A stretch of 64,000 nt of DNA from Algoriphagus pacificus (GTDB lineage Bacteria; Bacteroidota; Bacteroidia; Cytophagales; Cyclobacteriaceae). The stretch lies in NCBI RefSeq assembly GCF_017254845.1, contig NZ_JAFKCU010000003.1, forward strand, positions 810,270 through 874,269, written 5' to 3'. This document shows, one piece after another, positions 37,218-46,318 of the stretch (within the stretch, counting starts at the first letter, position 1; every line of letters starts with the position of its first letter). Below the pieces are notes generated by a model. That model was not told the origin of the DNA. It was given only the letters and a program-made list of their open reading frames with translations, and searched no databases. A program made the translations under genes and the position numbers.

Positions 37218-40016
37218 CTATTGTTTCCCACTCCATGTACCATCTATGGTCATGGTCAAATAATAAAACCCTCCTATTTCTGGTCCTCCAGTATATTGAG
37301 AGTATCTCTGATTCAATAAGTTTGTTCCTCCGACTTTAAACACTGACTTTATCACCGGTAATTTATAAGTGATCTGAGCATCCAGAGTTTGGTAAGCAGG
37401 GACTTCCCCATTTGCTAATGGAGCTTTCCACTCAAAGGCGCTTTGCCATCTCCAGGCAATACTATATCCGATTCTTTTGGTCAATTCCCGATCTGTCAGG
37501 TTAAGATTTAGAATGTGTGTAGGTGTATTAAAGGGCGTTTCCAAACCACTGTCTCTATTATCCAATTTACTAAGTTCGGCATGGCTGTAGTTTCCGGAAA
37601 ACACCATTTTCTTAAAGAAATTGTATGAACTTCCCACTGAAAACCCGAAATTTTGATAGGTACTTTTTGAGTTGGTCCACATTCGATACCTGGTTTGCGT
37701 AGCATTGTTATCCATTTCAAACCAAGTTGGATCTACTTCTCCTTCAACATTCCCAATCGTACCTATTTTAGGCACTGCTATCTCTATTTGGTCTATAAAA
37801 TTCCTGTATTGATTGAAATACATATCCATGTCAAAAAAGAGTCTATTTCCAAGCAGACTCGCTTTATAGCCTAAATCAATTGCTTGGATTTCCTCCGGTT
37901 TTAGGTAAGTGTAATCATTTCGTACTAGCAAGCCGGAATTCTTAACAACAGCCTCCCTTGAGTCTACACCACTGTTGACATCCGCAGTATTAGCCTCCTG
38001 AAATTTATCCACAGAACTTCTCAGATAGGAATTTTCAAACAGCTGCTGATCCTTGGACATCAGTTCGATTCCCCCATAACGGATTACCCCGCCATTGTTA
38101 ACTGTACTAAATCCTTCAAAAAGTGTCGGAAATCTAAAGCCATTCTGGATTGAGGCACGGATATGATGAGTTTCACTCGGAGAAAAAACAGCTGCCAATC
38201 TAGGATTAAATTTTGCATCAAAATATTGTGTTTTGTCAATTCTGCCAGAGCCTAATATTTTGAGTTTATCTTGTGCGAAACGCTTACTTACCTGAGCAAA
38301 ACCGCCAATTTTTTTATAGTGCAAGGTTGCAAAAGGATCCTCCCCAATAGGATTGGTAAAACTGTTGCCTTCAGGGTGAATATTAAAATCACGGAAATCA
38401 GCCCCAACCAAAATATCCACTGTTTTGATAAGATTTTTAAAATCATACTGTCCTTCGAAGTGATAAAAGCTGTGCTCCATGACCAATTGTGCACCTGTAT
38501 CCCAATTATTGATATGAGCCAGCTCATCTAGCTTCTTGTCAAAAGAACTAGTTCCTGGAACGAACCGCCCTAAATCTGCCGCATTTCTAGCAGCTAAATG
38601 AGCTGAAGCAGCATCTAAACCATTGGAAAAGGATGTATTATAAGAATTGGAATAATCTGAATACCATTCCGCGTCCGATTTGAATGCGCGATCCATATTT
38701 TCACCTATAGGACGAAGATTATAAGAATCCAAGGTATGCTCCTGAGTCAGATAGCCCTGAAGGAAGTAATTGTCCCCTTTCAGCGAAAGCTTGTGCTGTT
38801 GAATTCGATAATTGTCAAGCCTGATTCTGTTACCTCTTTGATAGATCGCATCAGTGGTGCCTATTCTGTACACATAGGCTGCTTCGGTTTTCTCAGTTGG
38901 CTTATAGTGTAAAGCGACGTCAGCCTTCAAATTGCCCACTCCATAATCATTATTCACCAGATCCTGTTCATAATACCCTGTCCTACGAACTTCATATCGT
39001 TTGCCATCCGCAAGAGTTAAAGTTCTTCGGTTTGAATTTTCATTGCCATAGGAGTTTAAAGGATCAGATCCTGGATTATCTGCTCCGTAAAGTCCAGTAG
39101 AGGCATTTGCATTGGGATTGAGCTCCTGGCTGCTATTTGCCATCCAATCTGTACCCTTCATCCATCCCAGATTTACTTTAAATGCCCATTTCTCATTTAT
39201 TTTTTGAGCGTAGCGCACTGCAGACTGATTGAAAAGCCGGGGACCAAAAGCACTACTGTTGATATGGTTCACACCAATTTGTCCATAAAAACTAAAACCA
39301 GTATATAGAAAAGGAGATTTCGTAATCATATTGGAGGTGCCGTTCAATGCATTCAGCCCGTATAAGGCCGAAGACGCTCCAGGAATGATCTCAATACTTT
39401 CAACATCAAGTTCTGTTGGCCCAACAGTATTTGCTATGGAAACTCCTAGACCCGGAGCCTGTGTATCAGCACCATCCACCATGGAAAGGAATCTTGCATT
39501 GGTAGTATTGGCAAATCCACGGGTATTTGGCACCTTAAATCCCATGCTCAGTGTTGTCATCTGCACTCCCTTCACTGATTCTATTGCATCGAAAAGTGAG
39601 GGAGTGGGTGATTCCCGTAAATCCCGAATGGTAAGCTTCTCAATGGAAATTGGGGATTTCATCACAGACTCTTCCACCCTTGAAGCCGTTACAACTACTT
39701 CATCAGTGTTCAGAATCGATGGCCTTAGCTTCACATGAATTTCCTGGCTGACTTCAGTGATTTCAAACTCCTTCAGCAAATATCCCAATCCGTATATAAC
39801 TAAGGTTAGTGGCACATTTCGGTTGGATCTTAAGGAGAATTTTCCATCTAAATCGCTTGAGGTTCCCTGTTGGGTTCCTTTTACCAATATGGCAATTCCC
39901 ACAAGGGCTTCTTCAGTATCACTGTCTATGATTTTTCCCTTGATTTCAAGTTGTTGGGAATAGACTGAAGCAACGGTAAAAAACAATAGGGCTAGGTTTG
40001 TAAGAGCTGTTTTCAT
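37218..40016 (-). CDS. TonB-dependent receptor with carboxypeptidase-like N-terminal domain
   Basis: A 932-residue outer-membrane receptor. It has a signal peptide ending near VYSQ, a CarboxypepD_reg-like domain (IKGKIIDSDTEEALVGIAILV...GKFSL, about 24-105), a TonB box and plug (TDEVVVTASRVEESVMKSPISIEKLTIRDLRESP...NTRGFANTTNARFLSMVDGAD...GPTELDVESIEIIPGASSALYGLNALNG, about 115-235), and a barrel that ends in ...GGFYYLTMTIDGTWSGKQ. It is not SusC-like in length and has no SusD partner. The ligand is unknown. The divergent neighbour is a TauE/SafE permease gene; they share a 146-bp gap. Confidence 0.9.
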   Translation of the reverse strand: MKTALTNLALLFFTVASVYSQQLEIKGKIIDSDTEEALVGIAILVKGTQQGTSSDLDGKFSLRSNRNVPLTLVIYGLGYLLKEFEITEVSQEIHVKLRPSILNTDEVVVTASRVEESVMKSPISIEKLTIRDLRESPTPSLFDAIESVKGVQMTTLSMGFKVPNTRGFANTTNARFLSMVDGADTQAPGLGVSIANTVGPTELDVESIEIIPGASSALYGLNALNGTSNMITKSPFLYTGFSFYGQIGVNHINSSAFGPRLFNQSAVRYAQKINEKWAFKVNLGWMKGTDWMANSSQELNPNANASTGLYGADNPGSDPLNSYGNENSNRRTLTLADGKRYEVRRTGYYEQDLVNNDYGVGNLKADVALHYKPTEKTEAAYVYRIGTTDAIYQRGNRIRLDNYRIQQHKLSLKGDNYFLQGYLTQEHTLDSYNLRPIGENMDRAFKSDAEWYSDYSNSYNTSFSNGLDAASAHLAARNAADLGRFVPGTSSFDKKLDELAHINNWDTGAQLVMEHSFYHFEGQYDFKNLIKTVDILVGADFRDFNIHPEGNSFTNPIGEDPFATLHYKKIGGFAQVSKRFAQDKLKILGSGRIDKTQYFDAKFNPRLAAVFSPSETHHIRASIQNGFRFPTLFEGFSTVNNGGVIRYGGIELMSKDQQLFENSYLRSSVDKFQEANTADVNSGVDSREAVVKNSGLLVRNDYTYLKPEEIQAIDLGYKASLLGNRLFFDMDMYFNQYRNFIDQIEIAVPKIGTIGNVEGEVDPTWFEMDNNATQTRYRMWTNSKSTYQNFGFSVGSSYNFFKKMVFSGNYSHAELSKLDNRDSGLETPFNTPTHILNLNLTDRELTKRIGYSIAWRWQSAFEWKAPLANGEVPAYQTLDAQITYKLPVIKSVFKVGGTNLLNQRYSQYTGGPEIGGFYYLTMTIDGTWSGKQ

Positions 40017-40076
40017 TTTATATCATATTAATTTGGTATGAATAGAATGATACAAATGAAAACAAGAATTTATTTA

Positions 40077-40131
40077 ATTCCTATTATTCCTATTATTTTG
40101 GTAGGAAATAGATTTTTATCCATTAATTTTG
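40077..40131 (+). promoter_or_regulatory. tauE promoter with overlapping inverted repeat (Rrf2 operator candidate)
   Basis: A -7 box TAATTTTG (40124-40131) lies 23 bp after a TTTG -33 element (40097-40100), and the permease ATG follows 31 bp later. The inverted repeat TTCCTA-N9-TAGGAA (40087-40107), extended by a second ATTCCTATT just upstream, covers the -33 element. Rrf2 regulators of sulfur metabolism bind dyads of this size. An Rrf2 gene is the second gene of this transcription unit, so autoregulation is plausible. Confidence 0.5.
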
Positions 40132-40162
40132 AATCGAAAGAATTTCAGATAAGCATCATGGC

Positions 40163-41035
40163 ATGGAGAAAATATTAATCAGATTAAAAAGTGAGCCTTT
40201 CTGGGCCATGTTTTTTGGTTTTTCACTAATGATCTTTGTCCTGGTGGTAACCCAAACTTTTACTGAAGCGATCACAAGTTGGGATCTGGATGTGGAGTTA
40301 TTCTTATGGTTTGTATTAGTAGGTTTCTTGGCACAAAGCATTGATGGTGCCCTGGGAATGGCCTATGGTGTGAGTTGTAATTCGATCTTGCTTGGTATCG
40401 GCATCCCTCCTGCTTCGGCATCTGCCTGGGTCCATTTTGCCCAGGTCTTTACCAGCCTAGCCTCAGGGATTTCACACTGGAAAATGGGAAATGTGGATTG
40501 GAAACTGGCTAAGAAACTTTTGATTCCAGGCGTACTGGGTTCGATAGCTGGCGCTTTTTTACTTTCAAATATTGACGGGGATTTGGTAAAACCTTTGATA
40601 GCAGTATACCTTTTTGTGATGGGATTTGTGATTTTAAGTAAGGTGTTTAAGAAGAGAAAACCACAATTTGATCCAAACAGTAGAAGTCTGCCCCTGCTTG
40701 CCTCTTCAGGAGGTTTTGCAGATGCAATAGGCGGAGGAGGCTGGGGTCCCATTGTCAACAGCACACTACTCAGTAAGGGAAAAATCCCACGCTATGCTAT
40801 AGGGACAGGTAATTTTGTAGAATTCTTTGTATCACTAGCCAGTGCCAGTACATTTTTGTTCTTTGTGAAAGAACTTAGCTTAGCTCCAGTTTTAGGATTG
40901 ATTATAGGAGGAATTATCGCAGCACCCTTTGCAGCTTATATTTGTAAGCTGATCAAACCTAAATACCTGATGGTGATGGTCGGTCTCCTGATAATTTTCT
41001 TAAGTATCCGAACCATGTATTTGACACTTGCCTAA
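40163..41035 (+). CDS. TauE/SafE-family sulfite/organosulfur permease
   Basis: A 290-residue inner-membrane protein with about eight helices. The family signature appears twice: GFLAQSIDGALGMAYGVSCNSILLGIGIPPASASAWVHFAQ (about 54-95) and ASSGGFADAIGGGGWGPIVNSTLLSKG...AIGTGNFVEFFVSLAS (about 180-230). Such proteins move sulfite, sulfonates or related anions. The first 50 residues contain an extra hydrophobic helix (FWAMFFGFSLMIFVLVVT). It is followed after 54 bp by an Rrf2 regulator on the same strand, a pairing that suggests a role in sulfur metabolism. Sulfate released by the sulfatases elsewhere in the window is not evidence of a link. Confidence 0.88.
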   Translation: MEKILIRLKSEPFWAMFFGFSLMIFVLVVTQTFTEAITSWDLDVELFLWFVLVGFLAQSIDGALGMAYGVSCNSILLGIGIPPASASAWVHFAQVFTSLASGISHWKMGNVDWKLAKKLLIPGVLGSIAGAFLLSNIDGDLVKPLIAVYLFVMGFVILSKVFKKRKPQFDPNSRSLPLLASSGGFADAIGGGGWGPIVNSTLLSKGKIPRYAIGTGNFVEFFVSLASASTFLFFVKELSLAPVLGLIIGGIIAAPFAAYICKLIKPKYLMVMVGLLIIFLSIRTMYLTLA

Positions 41036-41089
41036 ACAAGTCTGTTCATTTGATGGATTTTTGTAATTTCAGATTATAAAATCTTTCAA

Positions 41090-41500
41090 ATGCTTTCAAA
41101 ACGCGCCAAGTACGCTATCAAAACTATTCTCTACCTGCAAGATCATGTAGAAGACAAACCCATCTCTGCAAAACTTATCGCATCCCATGAAAATATCCCC
41201 TATAAATTTTTGGAAAATATTTTACGTGATCTGAAAACCCATCAGTTGGTAAAAAGTGTAAGAGGTGCAGAGGGTGGCTATACTTTGGCAAAAGATCCAT
41301 CTGAAATCACAGTGGCCAAAATTATGAGAATCGTGGATGGTCCCATTGCGTTGACTCCTTGTACATCAGAACGGTTTTATGAATCCTGTGCCGAATGTAA
41401 TGACGAGGAAACTTGCCGTATCCGGAAATTATTCGCAGAAGTCAGATCCGAAATGATCCCCATTCTGGAAAGACCTATTACAACATTAAAAGAAAAATAA
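41090..41500 (+). CDS. Rrf2-family transcriptional regulator with four cysteines
   Basis: A 136-residue winged-helix protein with the Rrf2 hallmark: MLSKRAKYAIKTILYLQDH, ISAKLIASHENIPYKFLENILRDLKTHQLVKSVRGAEGGYTLAKDPSEIT. The region after the HTH carries Cys91, Cys100, Cys103 and Cys109 (C-x8-C-x2-C-x5-C), similar to the ligand-bearing loop of Fe-S cluster Rrf2 proteins such as IscR, though the spacing is not identical. Co-directional with tauE 54 bp upstream and possibly in the same transcript. The TTCCTA/TAGGAA dyad before tauE is its likely target. Confidence 0.9.
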   Translation: MLSKRAKYAIKTILYLQDHVEDKPISAKLIASHENIPYKFLENILRDLKTHQLVKSVRGAEGGYTLAKDPSEITVAKIMRIVDGPIALTPCTSERFYESCAECNDEETCRIRKLFAEVRSEMIPILERPITTLKEK

Positions 41501-41738
41501 CTAAGCTTGTCTTCTTTCTAACTAAGGATAGGATTTTTCAATAACATTAAAAAGATAAATGGTGGAATCTTCAGTCAACCTTCTCAGAACCCTGATTTCT
41601 TCTAGTATCATTTAAACCCTTTTTCTCTACTTGCTTTCAAAAAATAGACAAAAAAGACCTGATTTTTTATAGAAAGCAAAGCTGAACTATTGGAAAAAAA
41701 TTGATCAAATCTTAACTGAATAAAGGGTTCAGAGAATT

Positions 41739-42422
41739 CTAGACCACGTTTCTATTCTTTATTTTCTTCACCAAAGTATTAATATAAACCCTTCTTTCGA
41801 TTAATTCATCCAGTTTTGCCTCAAAGGTTTTGGTGTCACCCAATTTAGGCCATGTCCATTTTCCTTTAGCCAGAGAATAGGAAAACAAAAGATTGAAGTA
41901 ATTATAAACTAAAATGCATTTTTGTAAAAAATCGGTCTGAACGACCTGAAATCCTAATTTTTGGGCAGTCCTCTCATTCATGATATAACTGGAACCACGA
42001 ATGGTTAGCTTTTCTATTTCCTCCTTTTCAAGGTGATTGATCATATGATCCAACCCTTCAAGATACTGCTGCAGGATAAAATTCATTCTCTTTCTTCCAT
42101 TCATTTTTCTATCAATCACAAAGACATAATCAAACAAAGTTCCCCCATGGATGATCATTTTGCCCTTCTTTGTTTTTTCGGCTAAAAATAAAGGAGAATA
42201 ATAGACCAAATCGCCAGTTCTTTTTAGAGCTGGCACATCAAAAAATGGAGCAATGATAGATATGGTTATCGGGATGCAAATAATCAAGGGCAGAAAAAAA
42301 CTGGTTTTCCAGCAAATCAGAAAAACCAAAAGAAGTAGCAGAATAGAAACAATTCCTATTTTTACCTGTATCCAAACCTGTTCTTTATTGGACTTCAGAT
42401 AAAATCCATGATTTAACTTCAA
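41739..42422 (-). CDS. Hypothetical protein with two N-terminal membrane helices
   Basis: 227 residues. Two hydrophobic helices (VKIGIVSILLLLLVFLICW and FFLPLIICIPITISIIAPFF, about residues 21-60) are followed by a soluble domain of about 165 residues with mixed helices and strands (YVFVIDRKMNGRKRMNFILQQYLEGL, EIEKLTIRGSSYIMNERTAQKLGFQ). No family recognised. It is isolated: 238 bp from the Rrf2 gene and 376 bp from ktrA. Confidence 0.6.
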   Translation of the reverse strand: MKLNHGFYLKSNKEQVWIQVKIGIVSILLLLLVFLICWKTSFFLPLIICIPITISIIAPFFDVPALKRTGDLVYYSPLFLAEKTKKGKMIIHGGTLFDYVFVIDRKMNGRKRMNFILQQYLEGLDHMINHLEKEEIEKLTIRGSSYIMNERTAQKLGFQVVQTDFLQKCILVYNYFNLLFSYSLAKGKWTWPKLGDTKTFEAKLDELIERRVYINTLVKKIKNRNVV

Positions 42423-42798
42423 GATCGAAAAGTTTTATTTTGATTCATCAGTTGACAGCCTAAAACTAAGCAAGAAGTTGGATAAAGCTTGCCTATCCTT
42501 AAAGATTCCATTGTCCAAACGTGGAAAAGTCACCAAAACAATAGAGGATATCAATAAATAAAACACCATCTAAAAATGGAGATTTATCTGCTTACAAGAA
42601 GCCTCCAACCAAAGATCAAAATAAACAAGACTTTCCTTTTTTAATCTCCCATTTAACTAGAAATCAATTGACCAGACAGATCATATGCTAGGCAAAACAG
42701 CAGGTCAAAAAAGGAATACCATTCAACAAAAAGTCACGATTGAAATTTTAAATGGCCCTTTTCGAAAAAGTAGAAGAAAATTTTAAAAGACACTCATC
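42423..42798. other. Intergenic stretch, nothing recognised
   Basis: 376 bp, AT-rich, no open frame with coding character, no clear hairpin. It must carry the promoter for the hypothetical gene on its left (minus strand) and the end of the potassium operon. Confidence 0.4.
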
Positions 42799-43491
42799 TT
42801 ACATTTTTTCAAACTTTAGGAAGTCTTTGAGATGTTTATTGGATCCATATAATACCAATATATCTGTGACCTCGAGTTTTTGATCGGGTGTTGCCAATCC
42901 TTGGATGTTCAATTCAGTCTGATTGGATCCAAGTCTGCTTTTTACCTCATGTTGCTTCATAATTGTCAAAACCAATAAGTTGAATTTGCTCCTAAAACCA
43001 ATTTCCCGGATGGTTTGTCCAACATATTCACGAGGCACCTTGGCCTCAACTATACTAAAGTGTTCATTTAATTCAAATGAATCCACCACGTTTTTTATGC
43101 AGAGCTTTTTTGACCATCTCTCAGCAGTTTCTTCTTCGGGGTGGACTATTTCATCCACACCAATTGCTTTCAGGACTTTTTCGTGAAGCGGATTAATCGC
43201 CCTACTGATCAGCCGTTTGACTTCCATGTTTTTAAAAATAGCCGTCGACATAATGTTTGCTCCTTGATCCTCGCCGATAGCAACGATCACAATATCGGTA
43301 TCTTCCAAGGGAAGTCCTGAAACAGTAAACTCATCCGTGGCATCCATGCAGATGGTATGGGAAATTTTCTCTTTATATAAATCCACCTTTTCCATTCTGG
43401 TATCTATACCTATTACTTCATTTCCCTGAGCTGTCAATTTTTGAGAGAGGGAAGCGCCAAAGTTTCCAAGACCTACGATGATATACTTCAT
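42799..43491 (-). CDS. ktrA: Ktr/Trk potassium uptake regulatory subunit (single RCK unit)
   Basis: A 230-residue cytoplasmic protein. The N-terminal RCK_N/Rossmann domain shows the nucleotide-binding GLGNFGASL at residues 7-15 and the acidic end of strand 2 (GIDTR), followed by CMDATDEFTV and IVIVAIGEDQGANI. The C-terminal RCK_C domain (about 140-225) contains VPREYVGQTIREIGFRSKFNLLVLTI. One RCK pair per chain is KtrA-like; Trk TrkA has two. It gates the membrane subunit encoded 7 bp upstream in response to ATP/ADP or NAD(H). Confidence 0.93.
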   Translation of the reverse strand: MKYIIVGLGNFGASLSQKLTAQGNEVIGIDTRMEKVDLYKEKISHTICMDATDEFTVSGLPLEDTDIVIVAIGEDQGANIMSTAIFKNMEVKRLISRAINPLHEKVLKAIGVDEIVHPEEETAERWSKKLCIKNVVDSFELNEHFSIVEAKVPREYVGQTIREIGFRSKFNLLVLTIMKQHEVKSRLGSNQTELNIQGLATPDQKLEVTDILVLYGSNKHLKDFLKFEKM

Positions 43492-43498
43492 TTCAATT

Positions 43499-45268
43499 TT
43501 AGTTAATAGTGATTTCTTCTGTTGGGTAGCGATAGTTTTTATGCTTCACCTTATTGAAGACAGCAATGACGATTGATAGCATACTTACCCGACCTACAAA
43601 CATGATGACTACTAAAACCAATTTGCTGGGTTCGGAAAGAGAAGCTGTGATTCCTAAACTTAATCCAACTGTACTGTAGGCAGAGAAGCATTCAAAGGCA
43701 ATATCCTTCAAATTCATTCTACTGTCGAATATAGAAATTAACATTATCCCTAAACCAATGATGATTAGGGAAAGAGAAATCGTTGCAAATGCCCTTTTAA
43801 CGGAGATATCAGCTATTTCTCTTCTAAAGACCTCCAGCCTGGTTTTTCCTTTTGCCAGACTTAAAATATTCAAAGTGGCAATTGCGAACGTACTTGTCTT
43901 TATCCCACCTCCTGTAGATACCGGAGAAGCTCCAATCCACATTAATAAAAAAACCATCATGGTAGTGGGAAAAAGCATGGCTGCAGGATCTATTGAATTA
44001 AATCCTGCTGTTCTGGGTGTGGTTGCACCAAATAAGGCGGTCACAATTTTTCCAAACCAACTATGTTCCTCCAGGGTATTATGAAATTCCAACACGAAAA
44101 ATAGCACAAAGGCAACCAGTGAAATACAGGCCGTGGTAATTAAATTAATCCTGCTGTTTATGTTTAAAACCCATGGTCTGGATTCAAAATTCTTGTTCTT
44201 GAATAAAACCCTTTTTGATTTATACTTCAGGTAATTTAAAATATTTGAAACAATGGAAAACCCCAGTCCACCCAGTACAAACGTGGCAATAACTATGAGA
44301 TGAAGAGCGTAGTTAAATTTAAACCCGGATTCATACAAGCTGTTTGGTAAGGTTGAAAAACCTGCATTACAAAATGCGGAAATAGCATGGAATGCAGAGA
44401 AAAAGACCTTGCTTAATTGGGGAGGGAAATTCTGCGTATCCAAACTAAAAAAGATTAAAACTGCGGAGAAAAATTCAATTCCAAAGGTAATCAAGATCAC
44501 ATTTTTCAAGGTTGAATAAACCTCTCCCAACTTCTTTGAATTATTCATATCCCCCAATACCAACTGATTCTCATAGGTGGCCCCACCACTAAAAAAATAA
44601 CTGAAATAGCTGGCGAAAGTCAAAATACCCAATCCTCCTATTTGTATAAGCAACATGATAATTACTTGCCCAAATTCAGTGAAATAGCTTCCTGTGTCCA
44701 CCACAATCAATCCTGTAACGCATACTGCACTGGTAGAAGTAAAAAGCGCGTCTACAAAGGATAACCCTTCATGGGTGGCATTTGGCAACATCAGCATTCC
44801 CGCACCAAAAAAGATGATCAGGAAAAAACTTCCGACAAATAACTGCGCAGGATTCAAAAAAGTCCTGTTGTAAACTACTTTTAATTCAGAAAACTCCCTA
44901 ATGAATGTTGCCAGCACGGCTACCCTGACCCAGATTGGATTCTCAAGGAGCAAATCCGTTTCAAAAGGAACTCCAACAAAAAGATACATGTAGTAGATCC
45001 ACAAAGTGAATCCAATTGAAAGTAAATCAAATACAAATACTTTCTTCCTGATTTTCCTCTTTTTACTGAGATATCGGGAGACAGTTGAAACAATACCAAC
45101 AGCAAGAACAAAAAAGAAAAACCCATCAAAGAATCGTTGGGTTGCCCTTTCCTGAAAAAAACCAAAATCAGAAATGATGGCAAAAATCCCCAGGGTACTA
45201 ATCCAGAATGCAATTCTGTTTAAATACTTCAAATCGAATTTCATCCGCCAAAGGTATTTAATCAGCAT
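43499..45268 (-). CDS. TrkH/KtrB-family potassium transporter membrane subunit
   Basis: 589 residues. Four M1-P-M2 units carry the selectivity-filter regions TSTSAVCVTGLIVVD, HAISAFCNAGFSTLP, GATTPRTAGFNSID and SAYSTVGLSLGITAS, each with the conserved Gly. The N-terminal 130 residues hold extra hydrophobic helices before the conserved core, making it longer than KtrB of Bacillus. A start at MKFDLKYLNRI (residue 9) is possible. The ktrA gene follows after 7 bp, so the two form one uptake system. Confidence 0.93.
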   Translation of the reverse strand: MLIKYLWRMKFDLKYLNRIAFWISTLGIFAIISDFGFFQERATQRFFDGFFFFVLAVGIVSTVSRYLSKKRKIRKKVFVFDLLSIGFTLWIYYMYLFVGVPFETDLLLENPIWVRVAVLATFIREFSELKVVYNRTFLNPAQLFVGSFFLIIFFGAGMLMLPNATHEGLSFVDALFTSTSAVCVTGLIVVDTGSYFTEFGQVIIMLLIQIGGLGILTFASYFSYFFSGGATYENQLVLGDMNNSKKLGEVYSTLKNVILITFGIEFFSAVLIFFSLDTQNFPPQLSKVFFSAFHAISAFCNAGFSTLPNSLYESGFKFNYALHLIVIATFVLGGLGFSIVSNILNYLKYKSKRVLFKNKNFESRPWVLNINSRINLITTACISLVAFVLFFVLEFHNTLEEHSWFGKIVTALFGATTPRTAGFNSIDPAAMLFPTTMMVFLLMWIGASPVSTGGGIKTSTFAIATLNILSLAKGKTRLEVFRREIADISVKRAFATISLSLIIIGLGIMLISIFDSRMNLKDIAFECFSAYSTVGLSLGITASLSEPSKLVLVVIMFVGRVSMLSIVIAVFNKVKHKNYRYPTEEITIN

Positions 45269-45478
45269 AATTTTCCAACGATAAAAACATTGGTAATTTG
45301 TTAAATAGGCGTGGCTTCCAAGAGTAGACTTAAAAAGGAACTAACAAAAATATTATTTATGGCCTATAAAATGGGAGCTTTAAACCTTTCTATCAGACTG
45401 AAAAGCATTCATTCTATTCTTGCATTTTCAACTTCTTTTCATTGGTAGTCCGACATTTTATTCAAGTCAATACTTGTA

Positions 45479-45667
45479 TTAGGTCAATTCGCTTATGGAA
45501 AATGTGACCCAGAAACTCGCCCCTACACCAAAGGATGAATTAACCCTAATTTTTCCTCCCCTTGCCACCACAAATTCTTGGATATTGCAAACTCGAATTT
45601 TGACATTTTCGCAAGTTGGGATCCAGAACCGTCTATACTTGAGAAAATCAATTTCTATACCCCCCAC
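45479..45667 (-). pseudogene. Remnant of a histidine kinase C-terminus (HATPase end)
   Basis: The 62-codon frame ends with IQEFVVARGGKIRVNSSFGV followed by GASFWVTFSIS. This is the standard last segment of a HATPase_c domain (G2 helix, GGxIxVxSxxGxGSxFxxxxP). The preceding residues keep a blurred version of the F-box/G2 region (FLKYRRFWIPTCENVKIRV) but the glycines are lost. No N, G1 or phospho-acceptor motif is found upstream. It is a decayed relic in a 1-kb gap and not an active kinase. Confidence 0.6.
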
Positions 45668-46318
45668 TAAAATATAAAATCACGAAGTTAAAGAGGGAAC
45701 ACTTACTTACAGTTTTAAAAAACCAATCAATCTAGTTTTCAGATCAGATTTAATAATCATCTATAGGCTGATTCAATTTGTTAAAAAAAAAACTGATTTT
45801 CTCTTCCTATTGAATTCTAGTGACCTCGTGATTTTTTGATTTTATTTTCACTATCCGGTTCGAGAACAAAGTGACATCCAAATTATAGAAACCAAGATAT
45901 GGATTGTATGTAATTTAAAGGAAAAAGGATTGGCTTAAAATAATCAGATAAATAGAAATTGATTGTAAAATTTAAGCCACATAACAATGATATTTTTTTG
46001 TCTAAAATAATGCATAACAAAAATTTTAAATCACTGTAATCCAAGGCTCTACAACTTAATAAAGGAAAAAAAATCTCAAATAAATTAATAATGTGGTTAT
46101 AATTTATCTGGGAAATACCATAAAAAATTAATAAATACTGACATATTTATAGATAGGTCTCATAAACAGTCCAAAAAATGAACTTATAATTTCATAATTC
46201 CTTTTTATCAAAGAAAAACTATAAAATGCATCAATTCCTAAGTTAATTTGTATGGTCTATCCTCTTCAGAAATTCTTAAGATGGTTAAATTCCAACCTTT
46301 CTAAAATTTAAAATTTTG
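45668..46318. other. AT-rich intergenic stretch before the propeller sensor gene
   Basis: About 650 bp with very high A+T and no coding-like frame. It should hold the promoter of the sensor gene at 46319, but no TAnnTTTG/TTG pair stands out. No repeat or RNA recognised. Confidence 0.4.
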
